A DNA stretch of 64,000 bases, from the NCBI RefSeq assembly GCF_002073975.1, contig NZ_CP020384.1, positions 3,410,001-3,474,000 on the forward strand, written 5' to 3'. The position numbers and the translations under genes were made by a program. This document shows, piece after piece, positions 33,213 through 42,622 of the stretch; position 1 is the first letter of the stretch, and every line of letters starts with the position of its first letter. This DNA is from Rhodovulum sp. MB263. GTDB lineage: Bacteria; Pseudomonadota; Alphaproteobacteria; Rhodobacterales; Rhodobacteraceae. Under the pieces are notes generated by a model. It did not search any database, was not told the origin of the DNA, and saw only the letters and a list, made by a program, of their open reading frames with translations.

Positions 33213-34628
33213 TCAGAGCGGGGCCTCGCCCTCGCCCGGAAGCACGGCGGCGGCTTTCGGCAGACGGATCTCGAAGGCAGTGCCGTCGGCATCGCTGCGG
33301 CGAAGCTCCAGCGCACCGCCATGGCCGCGGATCAGCTCCATCGAAATCGCGAGCCCGAGGCCGGTGCCGTCCTTGCGCGTGCCGCCATGGAAGGGCTGGA
33401 ACAGATGCTCGCGCGCCTTCGGCGGCAGACCGGGCCCGGTATCGGTCACCTGGATCACCCAATCCTGTTCGGTCTCGTCGGCATGGATGCCGATCTCGCC
33501 GGGCTTGCCCGAGGCCAGGATGGCCTGGCGCGCATTGCGCACCAGATTGGTCAGCACCCGCATCAGCTGCTCGACATCCGCACGCAAGGTCAGCCCGGCC
33601 GGCACATCCTCGGAAAAGCTGATATCGTACTCGCCCGCCGCCAGCCTCTCGCCATCCACGACCTCGTTGACAATGGGCGCCAGCGCCACCCGCTCCAGCC
33701 GCGGCGGCGGTTCCTGCGCCCGGCCGAAGGCCAGAGTCGATTCGCACAGATGCACGGCGCGGCTGATCGCGCCCACGATTTTCGACGCCGCACGCCTGAC
33801 CGCCGGATCGTCGCTTGCCTCCATCCGGTCGGCGAAAAGCTGGGCCGTCGTCAGGATGTTGCGAAGATCGTGGCTGATCTTGGCGACAGCCGCGCCAAGC
33901 TGGGCCAGGCGATCCTTCTGACGCAGCGCGCCGGTCAGCTCTTCCTGCAATGCCCGCAGCGCGGTCTCGGCCTCGTAAAGCTCGCCCACCCGGGCCGAGG
34001 GTTCGATGATCCGGCGATTATCCTCGGGGGCCTCGGCATAGAGCTTGATCGCCCGCACCACATGCCGGATCGGCACCACCAGCAGACGCCGCGCGGACAG
34101 GAAAAGCAGCAGCGCGGAGAGAACCGAGATCACTGCCGAGAGCAGAAGGATCCGCAGGCCGTAATCGATCATGGCCTTGCGCAGCTCGGCCGTGCTCATG
34201 GTGACCTCGATCAGGAGGCCCGCCCGCTGGACCGGCTGGCCGATCACTCGGATCACGCGCGTCTTCGGGTCGGCGAGCCGGATCAGCGCGTCGGGTATCA
34301 GCGACAGCACGTTGGTATCCCGCAGATCGAAGCTGCGATAGACCGGCTCGGGGATCGGCGAGGACAGCACCAGCTCGCGGGCCCGGTCGCGCCGCAGAAC
34401 GACATTGTAGACACCGGCATTCTGCAGCAGCTCGCGTTCCAGCTCGTCGCCGATCATGCCATCGCTGGCCAGAAGCGCGAGCGAGGCGATCTGCGAGCGT
34501 TCCAGCCGGGCCAGCAGGAAATCGACACGGAACCGGGCCACCGAGGGCACGAAGATCAGCACCTCCGCCAGCATGACGAATACGATCGTCAGCAGCAGGA
34601 ACCGACCGGACAGGGAATTGAGGAACAT
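33213..34628 (-). CDS. Sensor histidine kinase
   Basis: A 471-residue membrane kinase with two helices (about 8-30 and 158-180) enclosing a 125-residue periplasmic sensor. A HAMP domain follows, then the phospho-acceptor AKISHDLRNILT (His253) and an HATPase domain with N box NLVRNARQAI, G1 DTGPGLP and G2 GTGLGLA. No response regulator is adjacent, so it is an orphan. The signal is unknown. It is the first core gene to the right of tRNA-Arg. Confidence 0.9.
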   Translation of the reverse strand: MFLNSLSGRFLLLTIVFVMLAEVLIFVPSVARFRVDFLLARLERSQIASLALLASDGMIGDELERELLQNAGVYNVVLRRDRARELVLSSPIPEPVYRSFDLRDTNVLSLIPDALIRLADPKTRVIRVIGQPVQRAGLLIEVTMSTAELRKAMIDYGLRILLLSAVISVLSALLLFLSARRLLVVPIRHVVRAIKLYAEAPEDNRRIIEPSARVGELYEAETALRALQEELTGALRQKDRLAQLGAAVAKISHDLRNILTTAQLFADRMEASDDPAVRRAASKIVGAISRAVHLCESTLAFGRAQEPPPRLERVALAPIVNEVVDGERLAAGEYDISFSEDVPAGLTLRADVEQLMRVLTNLVRNARQAILASGKPGEIGIHADETEQDWVIQVTDTGPGLPPKAREHLFQPFHGGTRKDGTGLGLAISMELIRGHGGALELRRSDADGTAFEIRLPKAAAVLPGEGEAPL

Positions 34629-34658
34629 GCGTGTCGCCCCCGGCCCCGGGGGGTTGGC

Positions 34659-36071
34659 TCAGGGCAAGAGGCGCTGAATCACCCTCACCCCCCGCTTGAC
34701 CCAGGGATTCTTGAACAGTTTGGGGGAAAAATAGGCGCCCGCCGCCCGCTTGTTAAGCTCACCCAGTGTCGGATAGGGCACAATCATGCCGGTCAGGGCA
34801 GTCATCCGCTGACCGCCGGCGATGGCCAGGGCCCAGGGACCGACCAGTTCGCCGGCCTCGGCGCCCACCAGGGTTGCCCCGACCGGACGCCCCCGGCGCA
34901 GCACGACCTTGACGAATCCTGCGGTCCGCCCGCTGGTCACGGCACGGTCGTTTCCCGCATAATCGGCACGCACGACCTCGATTGCATCGCCATGCGCGGC
35001 GCGGGCCTCGGCCTCGGTCGGACCGATCTGCGCCAGTTCGGGATCGGAATAGGTCACCCGGGGAATGTGATCGCGGCGGACCCGGGCGGGCAGGCCCAAC
35101 AGGATCGGCCGGATCACCAGACCGGCATGATAGCCCGCAAGATGGGTGAACTGCCCCTGCCCCGCCGCATCGCCAATGGCGTAAATCCGCCGATTCGTGC
35201 TGCGCAGGCCAGAATCGACCCGCACCCCGGCGGCATCGGCCTCGACCCCGGCCGCAGCCAGGTCGAGCCGCTCGAGCGCCGGCTGGCGGCCCGTCGCGAC
35301 CAGAAGATGGCTGCCCTCGAGCAGGCCGTCGCCGGTCTCGACCGTGATCGCGCCCGCCCGGCCGCTCACGCGCCGCACCTCGGTGCGCTCGAAGAGCTCG
35401 ACGCCCTCGGCCCCGAGCCGCGCGAGCACCAGCGCCGCCGCCTCGGGATCCTCCCGGCCCAGCGCCCGCTTCGCCTCGATCACCGCGACCCGCACCCCGA
35501 GCCGGGCATGGGCCTGGGCCATCTCCATTCCGATCGGGCCGCCGCCCAGGATCAGAAGCCGGTCGGGCCGTGCGTCAAGCTCGAACAGGGTCTCGTTGGT
35601 GAGATAGGGCACCCGGTCGAGCCCCGGAACCGGCGGCACCGCCGGGCGCGAGCCCGTCGCGATCACGAAGCGGCGCGCCCGGATGGTCTCGCCGCCCGCC
35701 TCAAGCTCGCGCGGAGAGACGAATCGGCCCCAGTCCCGGATCACCCGCACACCGAGCCCCTCGAACCGCTCGACGCTGTCATGCGGGGCGATGGCGGCAA
35801 TCGCGCCCCGCACATGGGCCATGACCGCGGCATGATCGATCTGCGGCGCGATCCCGGCGATGCCGCAGCCGCCCTCGCGCATCGCCTGCGCCCGGGCCGC
35901 GGCCGCAAGCAGCGCCTTCGAGGGCACGCAGCCGTAATTCAGGCAATCGCCCCCCATCCTGTGGCCCTCGACCAGCACGACCCGCGCGCCCATCTGCACC
36001 GCACCCGCCGCCAGCGACAGCCCGGCGGCACCGGCACCGATGATGCAGAGATCGGTTTTCGTCGTCGCCAT
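34659..36071 (-). CDS. FAD-dependent pyridine nucleotide-disulfide oxidoreductase
   Basis: A 470-residue class I flavoprotein of the dihydrolipoamide dehydrogenase/mercuric reductase family. It has FAD motif GAGAAG (12-17), redox pair CLNYGC (Cys43, Cys48), NAD motif LILGGGPIGMEMA, and a C-terminal dimerisation domain. The residue normally acting as base lies in the AGGQRMTALTGMIVPYPTLG region, where the usual His-Pro-T motif is not seen, so substrate differs from lipoamide. It is paired with the TVP38-type membrane protein upstream, a frequent association. The start at 36071 begins the FAD fold. Confidence 0.88.
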   Translation of the reverse strand: MATTKTDLCIIGAGAAGLSLAAGAVQMGARVVLVEGHRMGGDCLNYGCVPSKALLAAAARAQAMREGGCGIAGIAPQIDHAAVMAHVRGAIAAIAPHDSVERFEGLGVRVIRDWGRFVSPRELEAGGETIRARRFVIATGSRPAVPPVPGLDRVPYLTNETLFELDARPDRLLILGGGPIGMEMAQAHARLGVRVAVIEAKRALGREDPEAAALVLARLGAEGVELFERTEVRRVSGRAGAITVETGDGLLEGSHLLVATGRQPALERLDLAAAGVEADAAGVRVDSGLRSTNRRIYAIGDAAGQGQFTHLAGYHAGLVIRPILLGLPARVRRDHIPRVTYSDPELAQIGPTEAEARAAHGDAIEVVRADYAGNDRAVTSGRTAGFVKVVLRRGRPVGATLVGAEAGELVGPWALAIAGGQRMTALTGMIVPYPTLGELNKRAAGAYFSPKLFKNPWVKRGVRVIQRLLP

Positions 36072-36075
36072 GGCC

Positions 36076-36843
36076 CTACCCCTTCCGCCGCGCGACACGG
36101 ATCGCGATCGGCAAGGCCGCCAGCGCCGCCAGCCCCAGAAGCGGCCCCAGAAAATAGGGCGCGAAGATGATGCCGAGATCGGGCCGCGCGCCCCGGGCAA
36201 AGACCTCGCCCAGCCCCGCGCCGACCCATGTATAGACCAGCGCGCCCGGCATGATGCCGAAAAAGGTGGTGAAGACGAAGCGCCCGGCCCGCACGCCCAC
36301 CATCGCGGGCAGCAGATTGGCCACGAAGAAGGGCACCGCCGGAACCAGCCGGATCAGGAACAATACCGGGATCTCGTTCTCGCGAAGCCCCTCGCGAAAG
36401 GCCGCGATCCGTCCCTCGCCGGCATCGAGCCGGGCCGAGAGCCGGTCGCCAAGCCCCCAGCGGGCCGCGAGAAAGATCAGAAGCGCACCCAGCGTGGCGG
36501 CCGTGACGTTGAAGAACACGCCCGGAAAGACACCGAACAGGAAGCCGCCAGTCAGCGTCGCCACCGTCGCCCCGGGCAGGGAGAAGGCGACGATCAGCAC
36601 ATAGGCCAGCATGAAGCCCAGCACCGCCATGGCATAATTGGCGTCCCGCAACGCGATCAGCGCCTCGCGATGCGCCGCAAGCGCCTCGAAGCTCAGCCGG
36701 TCATGCAGCGTCAGGGCGCCAATCAGCGCGACGGCGGCAATCGCTGCCAGAAGCAGGTAGCGGGCAAGGCCGCGCCGTGTCGGCCTCTGCTGCCCTGTCG
36801 GGGCCATCTCGGGTATGTTCATGTCGGGTAGGTTCTTCGCCAT
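36076..36843 (-). CDS. TVP38/TMEM64-family membrane protein
   Basis: A protein of about 255 residues with six or so membrane helices and the VTT/SNARE-associated domain core: FSLPGATVATLTGGFLFGVF, RENEIPVLFLIRLVPAVPFF and NLLPAMVGVRAGRF. Relatives are inner-membrane proteins, recently linked to lipid scrambling. It ends 4 bases before the flavoprotein gene, so both are one operon. Three Met codons (36879, 36843, 36822) could start it; none has a clear ribosome site. Confidence 0.85.
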   Translation of the reverse strand: MAKNLPDMNIPEMAPTGQQRPTRRGLARYLLLAAIAAVALIGALTLHDRLSFEALAAHREALIALRDANYAMAVLGFMLAYVLIVAFSLPGATVATLTGGFLFGVFPGVFFNVTAATLGALLIFLAARWGLGDRLSARLDAGEGRIAAFREGLRENEIPVLFLIRLVPAVPFFVANLLPAMVGVRAGRFVFTTFFGIMPGALVYTWVGAGLGEVFARGARPDLGIIFAPYFLGPLLGLAALAALPIAIRVARRKG

Positions 36844-37030
36844 CTCCGGGTCCGCTGTGGATATCCGCCTTGCGAACATGGACGGACCCGACCGGTCTGC
36901 ACAGCCCGCTCACGCCGCATTGATCGGCGGTGACAGGAAAAGCGCCCCCTCTCGGGGTCGGACGGAAGGCCACCGGAGGGCCACAGTCGCATGCTGGCGC
37001 CAGATTGCAGCATTTCCCGTGCGGGAAGAA

Positions 37031-37059
37031 TTGACTTGCCCGCGTCAAGCCCCTAAAGG
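37031..37059 (+). promoter_or_regulatory. Candidate promoter for rpmH-rnpA-yidD
   Basis: TTGACT (37031-37036), a 17-base spacer and TAAAGG (37054-37059) resemble a housekeeping-sigma promoter about 70 bases before rpmH. The -10 is weak. No other gene reads through from upstream on this strand, so a promoter here is required. Confidence 0.5.
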
Positions 37060-37130
37060 ACGGGCTTCGAACACCATGGGGCCTTCGAATCCGCACGCGG
37101 TTTGGGTCCATCTCGACGGAGCGACGCGCG

Positions 37131-37265
37131 ATGAAACGCACCTACCAACCTTCGAACCTGGTCCGCAAGAAGCGCCACGGCTTCCGTGCCCGCATGGCGA
37201 CCAAGGCCGGCCGCAAGATCCTGAACGCCCGCCGTGCCCGCGGCCGCAAGAGCCTTTGCGCCTGA
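37131..37265 (+). CDS. rpmH: 50S ribosomal protein L34
   Basis: A complete 44-residue L34 ([20 protein letters not shown] then [12 protein letters not shown]). It is too short for standard listings but unmistakable. It heads the conserved rpmH-rnpA-yidD gene order, with yidC further on after a disrupted stretch. Confidence 0.98.
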   Translation: MKRTYQPSNLVRKKRHGFRARMATKAGRKILNARRARGRKSLCA

Positions 37266-37290
37266 GAGCACGCCTGAGGGCGATGACGAC

Positions 37291-37707
37291 ATGATGCCGC
37301 CGGGGATGAACGGTGCCTCCGAACCATCGGAGTGTACCAAAGCTTCTCCGGCGGCGTCGTCATGCCTGACAGTCCTGTCCCGCCGCGCCGATTTCCTGCT
37401 TGCGGCGCGGGCAAGACGGCAATCGGCCCCTGCCTTCACGCTGCAGGCCCGGCGCCGAAGCGAGGCGCCCGAGGGCGGCATCCGGATCGGCTTCACCTGC
37501 TCGAAGAAGGTCGGCAATGCCGTCGCGCGCAACCGCGCCAAGCGTCGCCTGCGCGAGATCGCCCGAGCCGAGCTGCCCGACCATGGCCTCCCGGGCTGGG
37601 ATTACGTGCTGATCGGACGGCCGGTCACGACCGCAAGCCGCGATTTCGCAGCCCTGAGCGCCGACCTGCGCCGGGCGCTCGAACGCCTGCATGCAGATCG
37701 GTCATGA
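37291..37707 (+). CDS. rnpA: Ribonuclease P protein component
   Basis: A protein of about 138 residues that assists RNase P RNA in tRNA 5' maturation. The core includes [26 protein letters not shown], and the RNR motif region [23 protein letters not shown] 37291 is chosen so that a short acidic leader precedes the fold; GAGGG lies upstream. It overlaps yidD by ATGA. Confidence 0.93.
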   Translation: MMPPGMNGASEPSECTKASPAASSCLTVLSRRADFLLAARARRQSAPAFTLQARRRSEAPEGGIRIGFTCSKKVGNAVARNRAKRRLREIARAELPDHGLPGWDYVLIGRPVTTASRDFAALSADLRRALERLHADRS

Positions 37708-37943
37708 GCCCTCTCGCCCGCCTGCTTGCCCTTCCCATCCAGGCCTACCGGATGGTGCTGTCGCCCTGGATCGGCTTCAACTGCCGCTATCAACCGACCT
37801 GCTCGGCCTATGCACTCGAAGCGCTCGAGACCCATGGCGCGCTTCGCGGCGGGGCACTCGCGCTCTGGCGCATCCTGCGCTGCAACCCCTGGGGCGGCTG
37901 CGGCTACGACCCGGTCCCGCCGAAACCCGGCGCGAAGCGCTAG
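37704..37943 (+). CDS. yidD: Membrane protein insertion efficiency factor YidD
   Basis: A 79-residue Yid[35 protein letters not shown] and [13 protein letters not shown] with the three conserved Cys. It is an amphipathic protein at the inner membrane that aids YidC. In most relatives yidC follows directly; here about 2 kb containing a decayed transposase and ttcA separate them. Confidence 0.95.
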   Translation: MSPLARLLALPIQAYRMVLSPWIGFNCRYQPTCSAYALEALETHGALRGGALALWRILRCNPWGGCGYDPVPPKPGAKR

Positions 37944-37989
37944 CTCTGGCTTCCCATGCGGTTGCTCAGCCCCTTTAGCGGGGGCAATC

Positions 37990-38720
37990 TGCTGAGGGCT
38001 GACTGCGGCCTCGGGAGGCGAACGGCTCGCGCGAGCACTACGCATCACCGAGAAAGGATGTGCAAGCCCATAGCCCCAGTCGCGCAGAAGGGTTCGGAGC
38101 CAGCCGGGCAAGGACACGAATCCGGAGGACCGCTCTTCCGACAGACGCGCCCGGCCCTTGCCATTTGGCTTTGGCATGAAGGGCTGCGTGTAGAGGAGGC
38201 GGATACCCGGCGAGCCCGGCGCCTTGCGGAACCGGCGCAAGCGGCAGGCGCCGCCGTTGCCCGCCATCACAGGCTCGGCCTTCATGCCCGGCCCGCGGGC
38301 CCCGCGCAGGACACGCAGCAGGATGCCGGGGATAATGACCCTGCGCGTGTCCGACTGCAACCCGGCATGGGCAAGCCGGGTCCTGAGACATGGGCAGAGC
38401 CCCCGCCCGCCGCCAGCCGAAAAAGCCCGCTCCGGGTCAGCCACCGGCGACTGCGGCGGACCCCGCATGCGGAGGATGGCGGCGCCGGTGAGATGCAGCC
38501 ATCGCCCGCAAGCGGGTCGGGCCGATAAGGCACCGCAGCAGGCGCGCGCTCACCTGGCGCAGAGAGCGCGGCCGATCCTGAGGCGCCCGAGCTCCGTCTC
38601 GCGGAACCGGGCCAGCCACTTGCCCCACGTGCCGAAAGACAGGCCGAGAACTTGTGCCAATCGGGTCACGCCCCGACCAGCGGCGACGCGGGCGACGATC
38701 TGTTTCCGACCATAGACAGT
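37990..38720 (-). pseudogene. Heavily decayed IS481-type transposase
   Basis: Read on the minus strand, the right part gives an HTH start (RKQIVARVAAGRGVTRLAQV then LGLSFGTWGKWLARFRE). The left part, in other frames, gives the catalytic end (VMAGNGGACRLRRFRKAPGS, then LLYTQPFMPKPNGKGRA and LLRDWGYGLAHPFS), matching the NG-x-x-Y and P-x-TNGKAERF blocks of IS481 integrase-core transposases. Frames change several times and stops occur, so nothing is translatable. The rest of the 37944-38896 gap shows no gene. Confidence 0.65.
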
Positions 38721-38896
38721 GAGGCGGGAATTCCGATGAAGGCTGCGCCTCGCTGCGGGGCCCGGGCTGGCGTCTGGCGGCTTGCAGGCTTGCTTCGCGG
38801 CGCGGGAACAACCTTCCGAAATTTCACTGCCAGAGCACGAAAGAGAGGCCGCCTTTCCGCTTCCCCGGCGGCGGGCAATCTGGCATAGGCTCAGCC

Positions 38897-39766
38897 ATGT
38901 CCGACGAGCCCGACGATATCCATCCGCTGTTCCACGGCGCCCCCTCGACCACCGAGTTCAAGAAGCTGCGCAAGCGGATCATCCGCGACACCCGCGAGGC
39001 CATCGAGCAATACGGGATGATCGAGCGCGGCGCACGCTGGCTGGTCTGCCTCTCAGGCGGCAAGGACAGCTACACGCTGCTGGCCGCGCTTTACGAATTG
39101 AAATGGCGCGGGTTGCTGCCGGTCGAGCTTCTGGCCTGCAATCTCGACCAGGGCCAGCCGGGATTTCCGGCGACCGTGCTGCCCGCATTTCTGGAAAAGA
39201 TGGGCGTGCCGCACCGGATCGAGTATCAGGACACCTATTCCATCGTCATGGACAAGGTGCCCCAGGGCCGGACCTATTGCGCGCTCTGCTCGCGGCTCCG
39301 GCGCGGCAATCTCTACCGGATCGCGCGCGAAGAAGGCTGTTCGGCCGTGGTCCTGGGCCATCACCGCGACGACATCCTGGAAACCTTCCTGCTGAACCTC
39401 TTCCATGGCGGACGGCTGGCGACGATGCCGCCGAAGCTGGTGAACGAGGAGGGCGATCTCTTCGTCTACCGCCCGCTGGCCCATGTCGCCGAGGCCGATT
39501 GCGCGCGCTTCGCCCGGGCCATGGATTATCCGATCATCCCCTGCGATCTCTGCGGCAGCCAGGACGGGCTGCAGCGCATGCAGGTCAAGGCGATGCTCGA
39601 CCAGTGGGAGACCAACCATCCCGGGCGCCGCCAGAAGATGTTTCGCGCGCTGATGCATGTGCGCCCCTCACATCTGCTTGACCCGGCGCTCTTCGACTTC
39701 GCGGGTCTGGTGCGGGAAACCGGCACGCCCTCCGACATCGCGCCCGGCGAGTCCGCAACGGGCTGA
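38897..39766 (+). CDS. ttcA: tRNA 2-thiocytidine synthetase TtcA
   Basis: A 289-residue PP-loop ATPase that thiolates C32 of certain tRNAs. The ATP loop SGGKDS is at residues 53-58. Cys pairs CALC and CDLC hold the [4Fe-4S] cluster. [20 protein letters not shown] and the C-terminal [19 protein letters not shown] are typical of the family. It is a single gene transcribed toward yidC. Confidence 0.95.
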   Translation: MSDEPDDIHPLFHGAPSTTEFKKLRKRIIRDTREAIEQYGMIERGARWLVCLSGGKDSYTLLAALYELKWRGLLPVELLACNLDQGQPGFPATVLPAFLEKMGVPHRIEYQDTYSIVMDKVPQGRTYCALCSRLRRGNLYRIAREEGCSAVVLGHHRDDILETFLLNLFHGGRLATMPPKLVNEEGDLFVYRPLAHVAEADCARFARAMDYPIIPCDLCGSQDGLQRMQVKAMLDQWETNHPGRRQKMFRALMHVRPSHLLDPALFDFAGLVRETGTPSDIAPGESATG

Positions 39767-39806
39767 CCTTTCCCCGACCCCGCGCCCGTGGCGAGGTCGG
39801 GAAATC

Positions 39807-39860
39807 GGGTATTTTTCCAAGAAGAAGCAGCGATATGACTTCTTCTTGGTCAAAATACCC
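39807..39860. repeat. Long intergenic stem-loop (REP-like or terminator)
   Basis: GGGTATTTT and CCAAGAAGAAG (39807-39827) pair with CTTCTTCTTGG and AAAATACCC (39839-39860), about 20 bp around an 11-base loop. It lies between ttcA and yidC. It may terminate ttcA or belong to a dispersed palindromic repeat family; only one copy was seen in this window. Confidence 0.75.
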
Positions 39861-40022
39861 CCACGGGATGTCCGCAAGGGGCGACCGGCGGGGGCGAATA
39901 CGGGCAGATGCCAGAGGCGGGCACTGCCCCCAAACCCCGTGCGTCGGCAAAACGACTTGACCTCACCGGCCTCAATCTGTTGAAGCAGCCACACCTTTCA
40001 AAGGACGGGGTGGCGGTCTGCC

Positions 40023-41879
40023 ATGGACGATCAGAACAAGAATCTCATACTCGCAACGGCGCTCAGCTTCCTGGTGATCCTCGGATGGTTCCTGCTGTTC
40101 CCGCCGGAACAGCAGGCGCCGGTCACCGAACAGGACGCCGTCACGACGACGGAGCAGACCGGCAGCGGTGCGACCACGCCCGACCTGGCCGTCGCCCCCC
40201 CGGCGCTGCCGGGCAGCGGCGCGCCCAGTACACCCGAAACCGCCGCGCCCTCGCTGGCCGCCGAGGCGCCCCGGCTCTCGATCGAGACGCCCCGCCTGAC
40301 CGGCTCGATCTCGCTGCTGGGCGGCCGCATCGACCGGCTGTCGCTGAAAGGCTATCACGAGACGCTCGATCCGGACTCGCCGCTGGTGTCGCTGCTGGAA
40401 CCGGTCGGGACCGAGCGCCCCTATTACGCGCTTTACGGCTGGGCACCCGCAGGCAGCCTCGGCTATGAGGACGTGCCCGGTGCCAACACGCTCTGGACGC
40501 TTGACGGCAATGACGCGCTGACCGTCGGAACCCCGGTCTCGATGCACTGGGACAATGGCAAGGGCCTGACCTTCCACCGCACCATCAGCATCGACGAGAA
40601 CTACATGTTCACCGTCGAGCAGAGCGTCGAGAACGCCACCGGCGATGCCGTGCGCCTTGCCCCCTATGGCATCGTCGCCCGCCATGGCCAGCCCGAGGGC
40701 AGCCGGTTCTACATCCTGCACGAGGGTGTCGTCCGGCAGACCGACGACGAGCTGGAAGAGATCAAGTACAAGAAGATGCCCGACATGGATTATGTCGAGC
40801 GCGAGCGGGCCAATGCCGAGGTCACCGACGTTCAGGAGAACGGCTGGATCGGCTTTACCGACAAGTACTGGATGACCACGCTGATCCCGGAACCCGGTCA
40901 GCCCTTCACTTCGGTCGCCAAATATGTCCAGGGCCCCGACATCTACCAGGTCGAGGCGCGGCTGCCGGTCGTGACCGTCGCTGCCGGTGCTACCGAAGGC
41001 ACCTCGACCATGCTGTTCGCCGGCGCCAAGGAATGGGAGACGATCCACCATTACCAGAAGGATGACGGCATCTTCCGCTTCATCGACTCGATCGACTGGG
41101 GCTGGTTCTTCTTCTTCACGAAACCCATCTTCCGCGTGCTGCACTGGCTGAACGGGGCGATGTCCGGCCTTGGCGTGCCGGGCTCGATGGGCTGGTCGAT
41201 CATCCTTCTGACCGTCATCATCAAGGCGATCGTGCTGCCGCTGGCCTACAAGTCCTACAGCTCGATGGCCAAGATGAAGGAACTTCAGCCCAAGATGGAG
41301 GAGCTGAAGGAGCGCTGCGGCGACGACCGCCAGAAGCTGCAGCAGGAGATGATGGCGCTCTACAAGAAAGAGAAGGTCAACCCGGCCGCGGGCTGTCTGC
41401 CGCTCTTCGTGCAGATCCCGATCTTCTTCTCGCTCTACAAGGTGATCTTCGTCACCATCGAGCTGCGCCACGCGCCCTGGATCGGCTGGATCCATGACCT
41501 CTCGGCGCCCGATCCGTCCTCGATCCTGAACCTGTTCGGCCTGCTGCCCTACGCGCCGCCGGAACCGGGCTCGTTCTTCGCGATCCTGTCGCTCGGCGTG
41601 CTGCCGATCCTGCTGGGGATCTCGATGTGGCTGCAGCAGAAGCTGAACCCGACGCCCACCGATCCGACGCAGGCCATGGTCTTCGCCTGGCTGCCCTGGG
41701 TGTTCATGTTCATGCTGGGCAACTTTGCCAGCGGGCTGGTGCTGTACTGGATCTGCAACAACACGATCACCTTCATCCAGCAATATGCGATCATGCGCAT
41801 CCACGGCTATCACCCCGACGTGCTGGGCAATATCAGGTCGAGCTTCCGCAAGAAGAAGCCGGAACCGGAGCACAAATGA
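40023..41879 (+). CDS. yidC: Membrane protein insertase YidC
   Basis: A 618-residue YidC of the Gram-negative type. It has an N-terminal membrane helix (LILATALSFLVILGWFLLFP), a Pro/Ala-rich linker, a large periplasmic beta domain (about 95-355), and five C-terminal helices with the hydrophilic groove. Conserved core segments include GWSIILLTVIIKAIVLPLAY, AAGCLPLFVQIPIFFSLYKV and NFASGLVLYWICNN. It inserts inner-membrane proteins with or without SecYEG. The stop overlaps the next gene by ATGA. Confidence 0.97.
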   Translation: MDDQNKNLILATALSFLVILGWFLLFPPEQQAPVTEQDAVTTTEQTGSGATTPDLAVAPPALPGSGAPSTPETAAPSLAAEAPRLSIETPRLTGSISLLGGRIDRLSLKGYHETLDPDSPLVSLLEPVGTERPYYALYGWAPAGSLGYEDVPGANTLWTLDGNDALTVGTPVSMHWDNGKGLTFHRTISIDENYMFTVEQSVENATGDAVRLAPYGIVARHGQPEGSRFYILHEGVVRQTDDELEEIKYKKMPDMDYVERERANAEVTDVQENGWIGFTDKYWMTTLIPEPGQPFTSVAKYVQGPDIYQVEARLPVVTVAAGATEGTSTMLFAGAKEWETIHHYQKDDGIFRFIDSIDWGWFFFFTKPIFRVLHWLNGAMSGLGVPGSMGWSIILLTVIIKAIVLPLAYKSYSSMAKMKELQPKMEELKERCGDDRQKLQQEMMALYKKEKVNPAAGCLPLFVQIPIFFSLYKVIFVTIELRHAPWIGWIHDLSAPDPSSILNLFGLLPYAPPEPGSFFAILSLGVLPILLGISMWLQQKLNPTPTDPTQAMVFAWLPWVFMFMLGNFASGLVLYWICNNTITFIQQYAIMRIHGYHPDVLGNIRSSFRKKKPEPEHK

Positions 41880-42622
41880 CGGCACGGCTGGCCCGGATCT
41901 ATCGCCACCCGATCAAGGGCCACGGCGCCGAGGCGCTGGAGACGGTGGAGCTCGAGGCCGGCCGGACCCTGCCCTGGGACCGCACCTGGGCCGTGGCGCA
42001 TGAGGCGTCGCGGACGGATGGAACCGGCTGGGCGCCCTGCGCGAATTTCTCGCGCGGGGCGAAGGCGCCGCAGCTGATGGCCATCGGCGCGCGGCTGAAC
42101 GAGGCGGCGGGGCAGATCACCCTGACCCATCCCGACCGGCCGGATCTGACATTCTCTCCCGACAGCGAGGGCTCGGCCCTGATCGACTGGGTCCGCCCCC
42201 TGATGCCCGCAGACCGCGCGGCCTCGACCCGGATCGTCCGGGTGCCCGGGCGCGGCATGACCGACAGCGCCTTTCCCTCGGTCAGCCTGCTGGGGCTCGC
42301 CTCGCTCCAGGCGCTGTCCGAGAAACTCGGCCAGAGCCTGTCGCCGCTGCGCTTTCGCGGCAATTTCTGGATCGAGGGGCTCGCCCCCTTCGCCGAGTTC
42401 GACTGGATCGGGCGGAAGATCCGGCTGGGCCGGGCGGTAATCGAGATGCGCGAGCGCATCACCCGCTGCATGGCGACAACCGCCAACCCCGAAACCGGCG
42501 AACGCGACGCCGACACGCTGGGCGCGCTGCAGGCCGGCTGGGGGCACAAGCAATTCGGCGTCTATGCCGAGGTGATCGAGGGCGGTCGCGTGGCCCTTGG
42601 CGACGCTGTGGAGGCGCTATGA
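41876..42622 (+). CDS. MOSC-domain protein
   Basis: A 248-residue protein of the YcbX/MOSC type. An N-terminal beta-barrel part (ARIYRHPIKGHGAEALETVE, LPWDRTWAVAHEASR) is followed by the MOSC domain with FRGNFWIEGLAPFAEFDWIG and the conserved Cys in MRERITRCMATTANPETGER. MOSC proteins carry molybdenum-cofactor-bound sulfur chemistry or act as amidoxime-reducing partners. It is coupled to yidC and engB by 4-base overlaps. Confidence 0.88.
   Translation: MTARLARIYRHPIKGHGAEALETVELEAGRTLPWDRTWAVAHEASRTDGTGWAPCANFSRGAKAPQLMAIGARLNEAAGQITLTHPDRPDLTFSPDSEGSALIDWVRPLMPADRAASTRIVRVPGRGMTDSAFPSVSLLGLASLQALSEKLGQSLSPLRFRGNFWIEGLAPFAEFDWIGRKIRLGRAVIEMRERITRCMATTANPETGERDADTLGALQAGWGHKQFGVYAEVIEGGRVALGDAVEAL

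Noticed and set aside
33123-36170. 1015-codon plus-strand frame
   Set aside because: It lies opposite the histidine kinase and flavoprotein genes and is His/Arg/Gln-rich, a typical antisense shadow in high-GC DNA.
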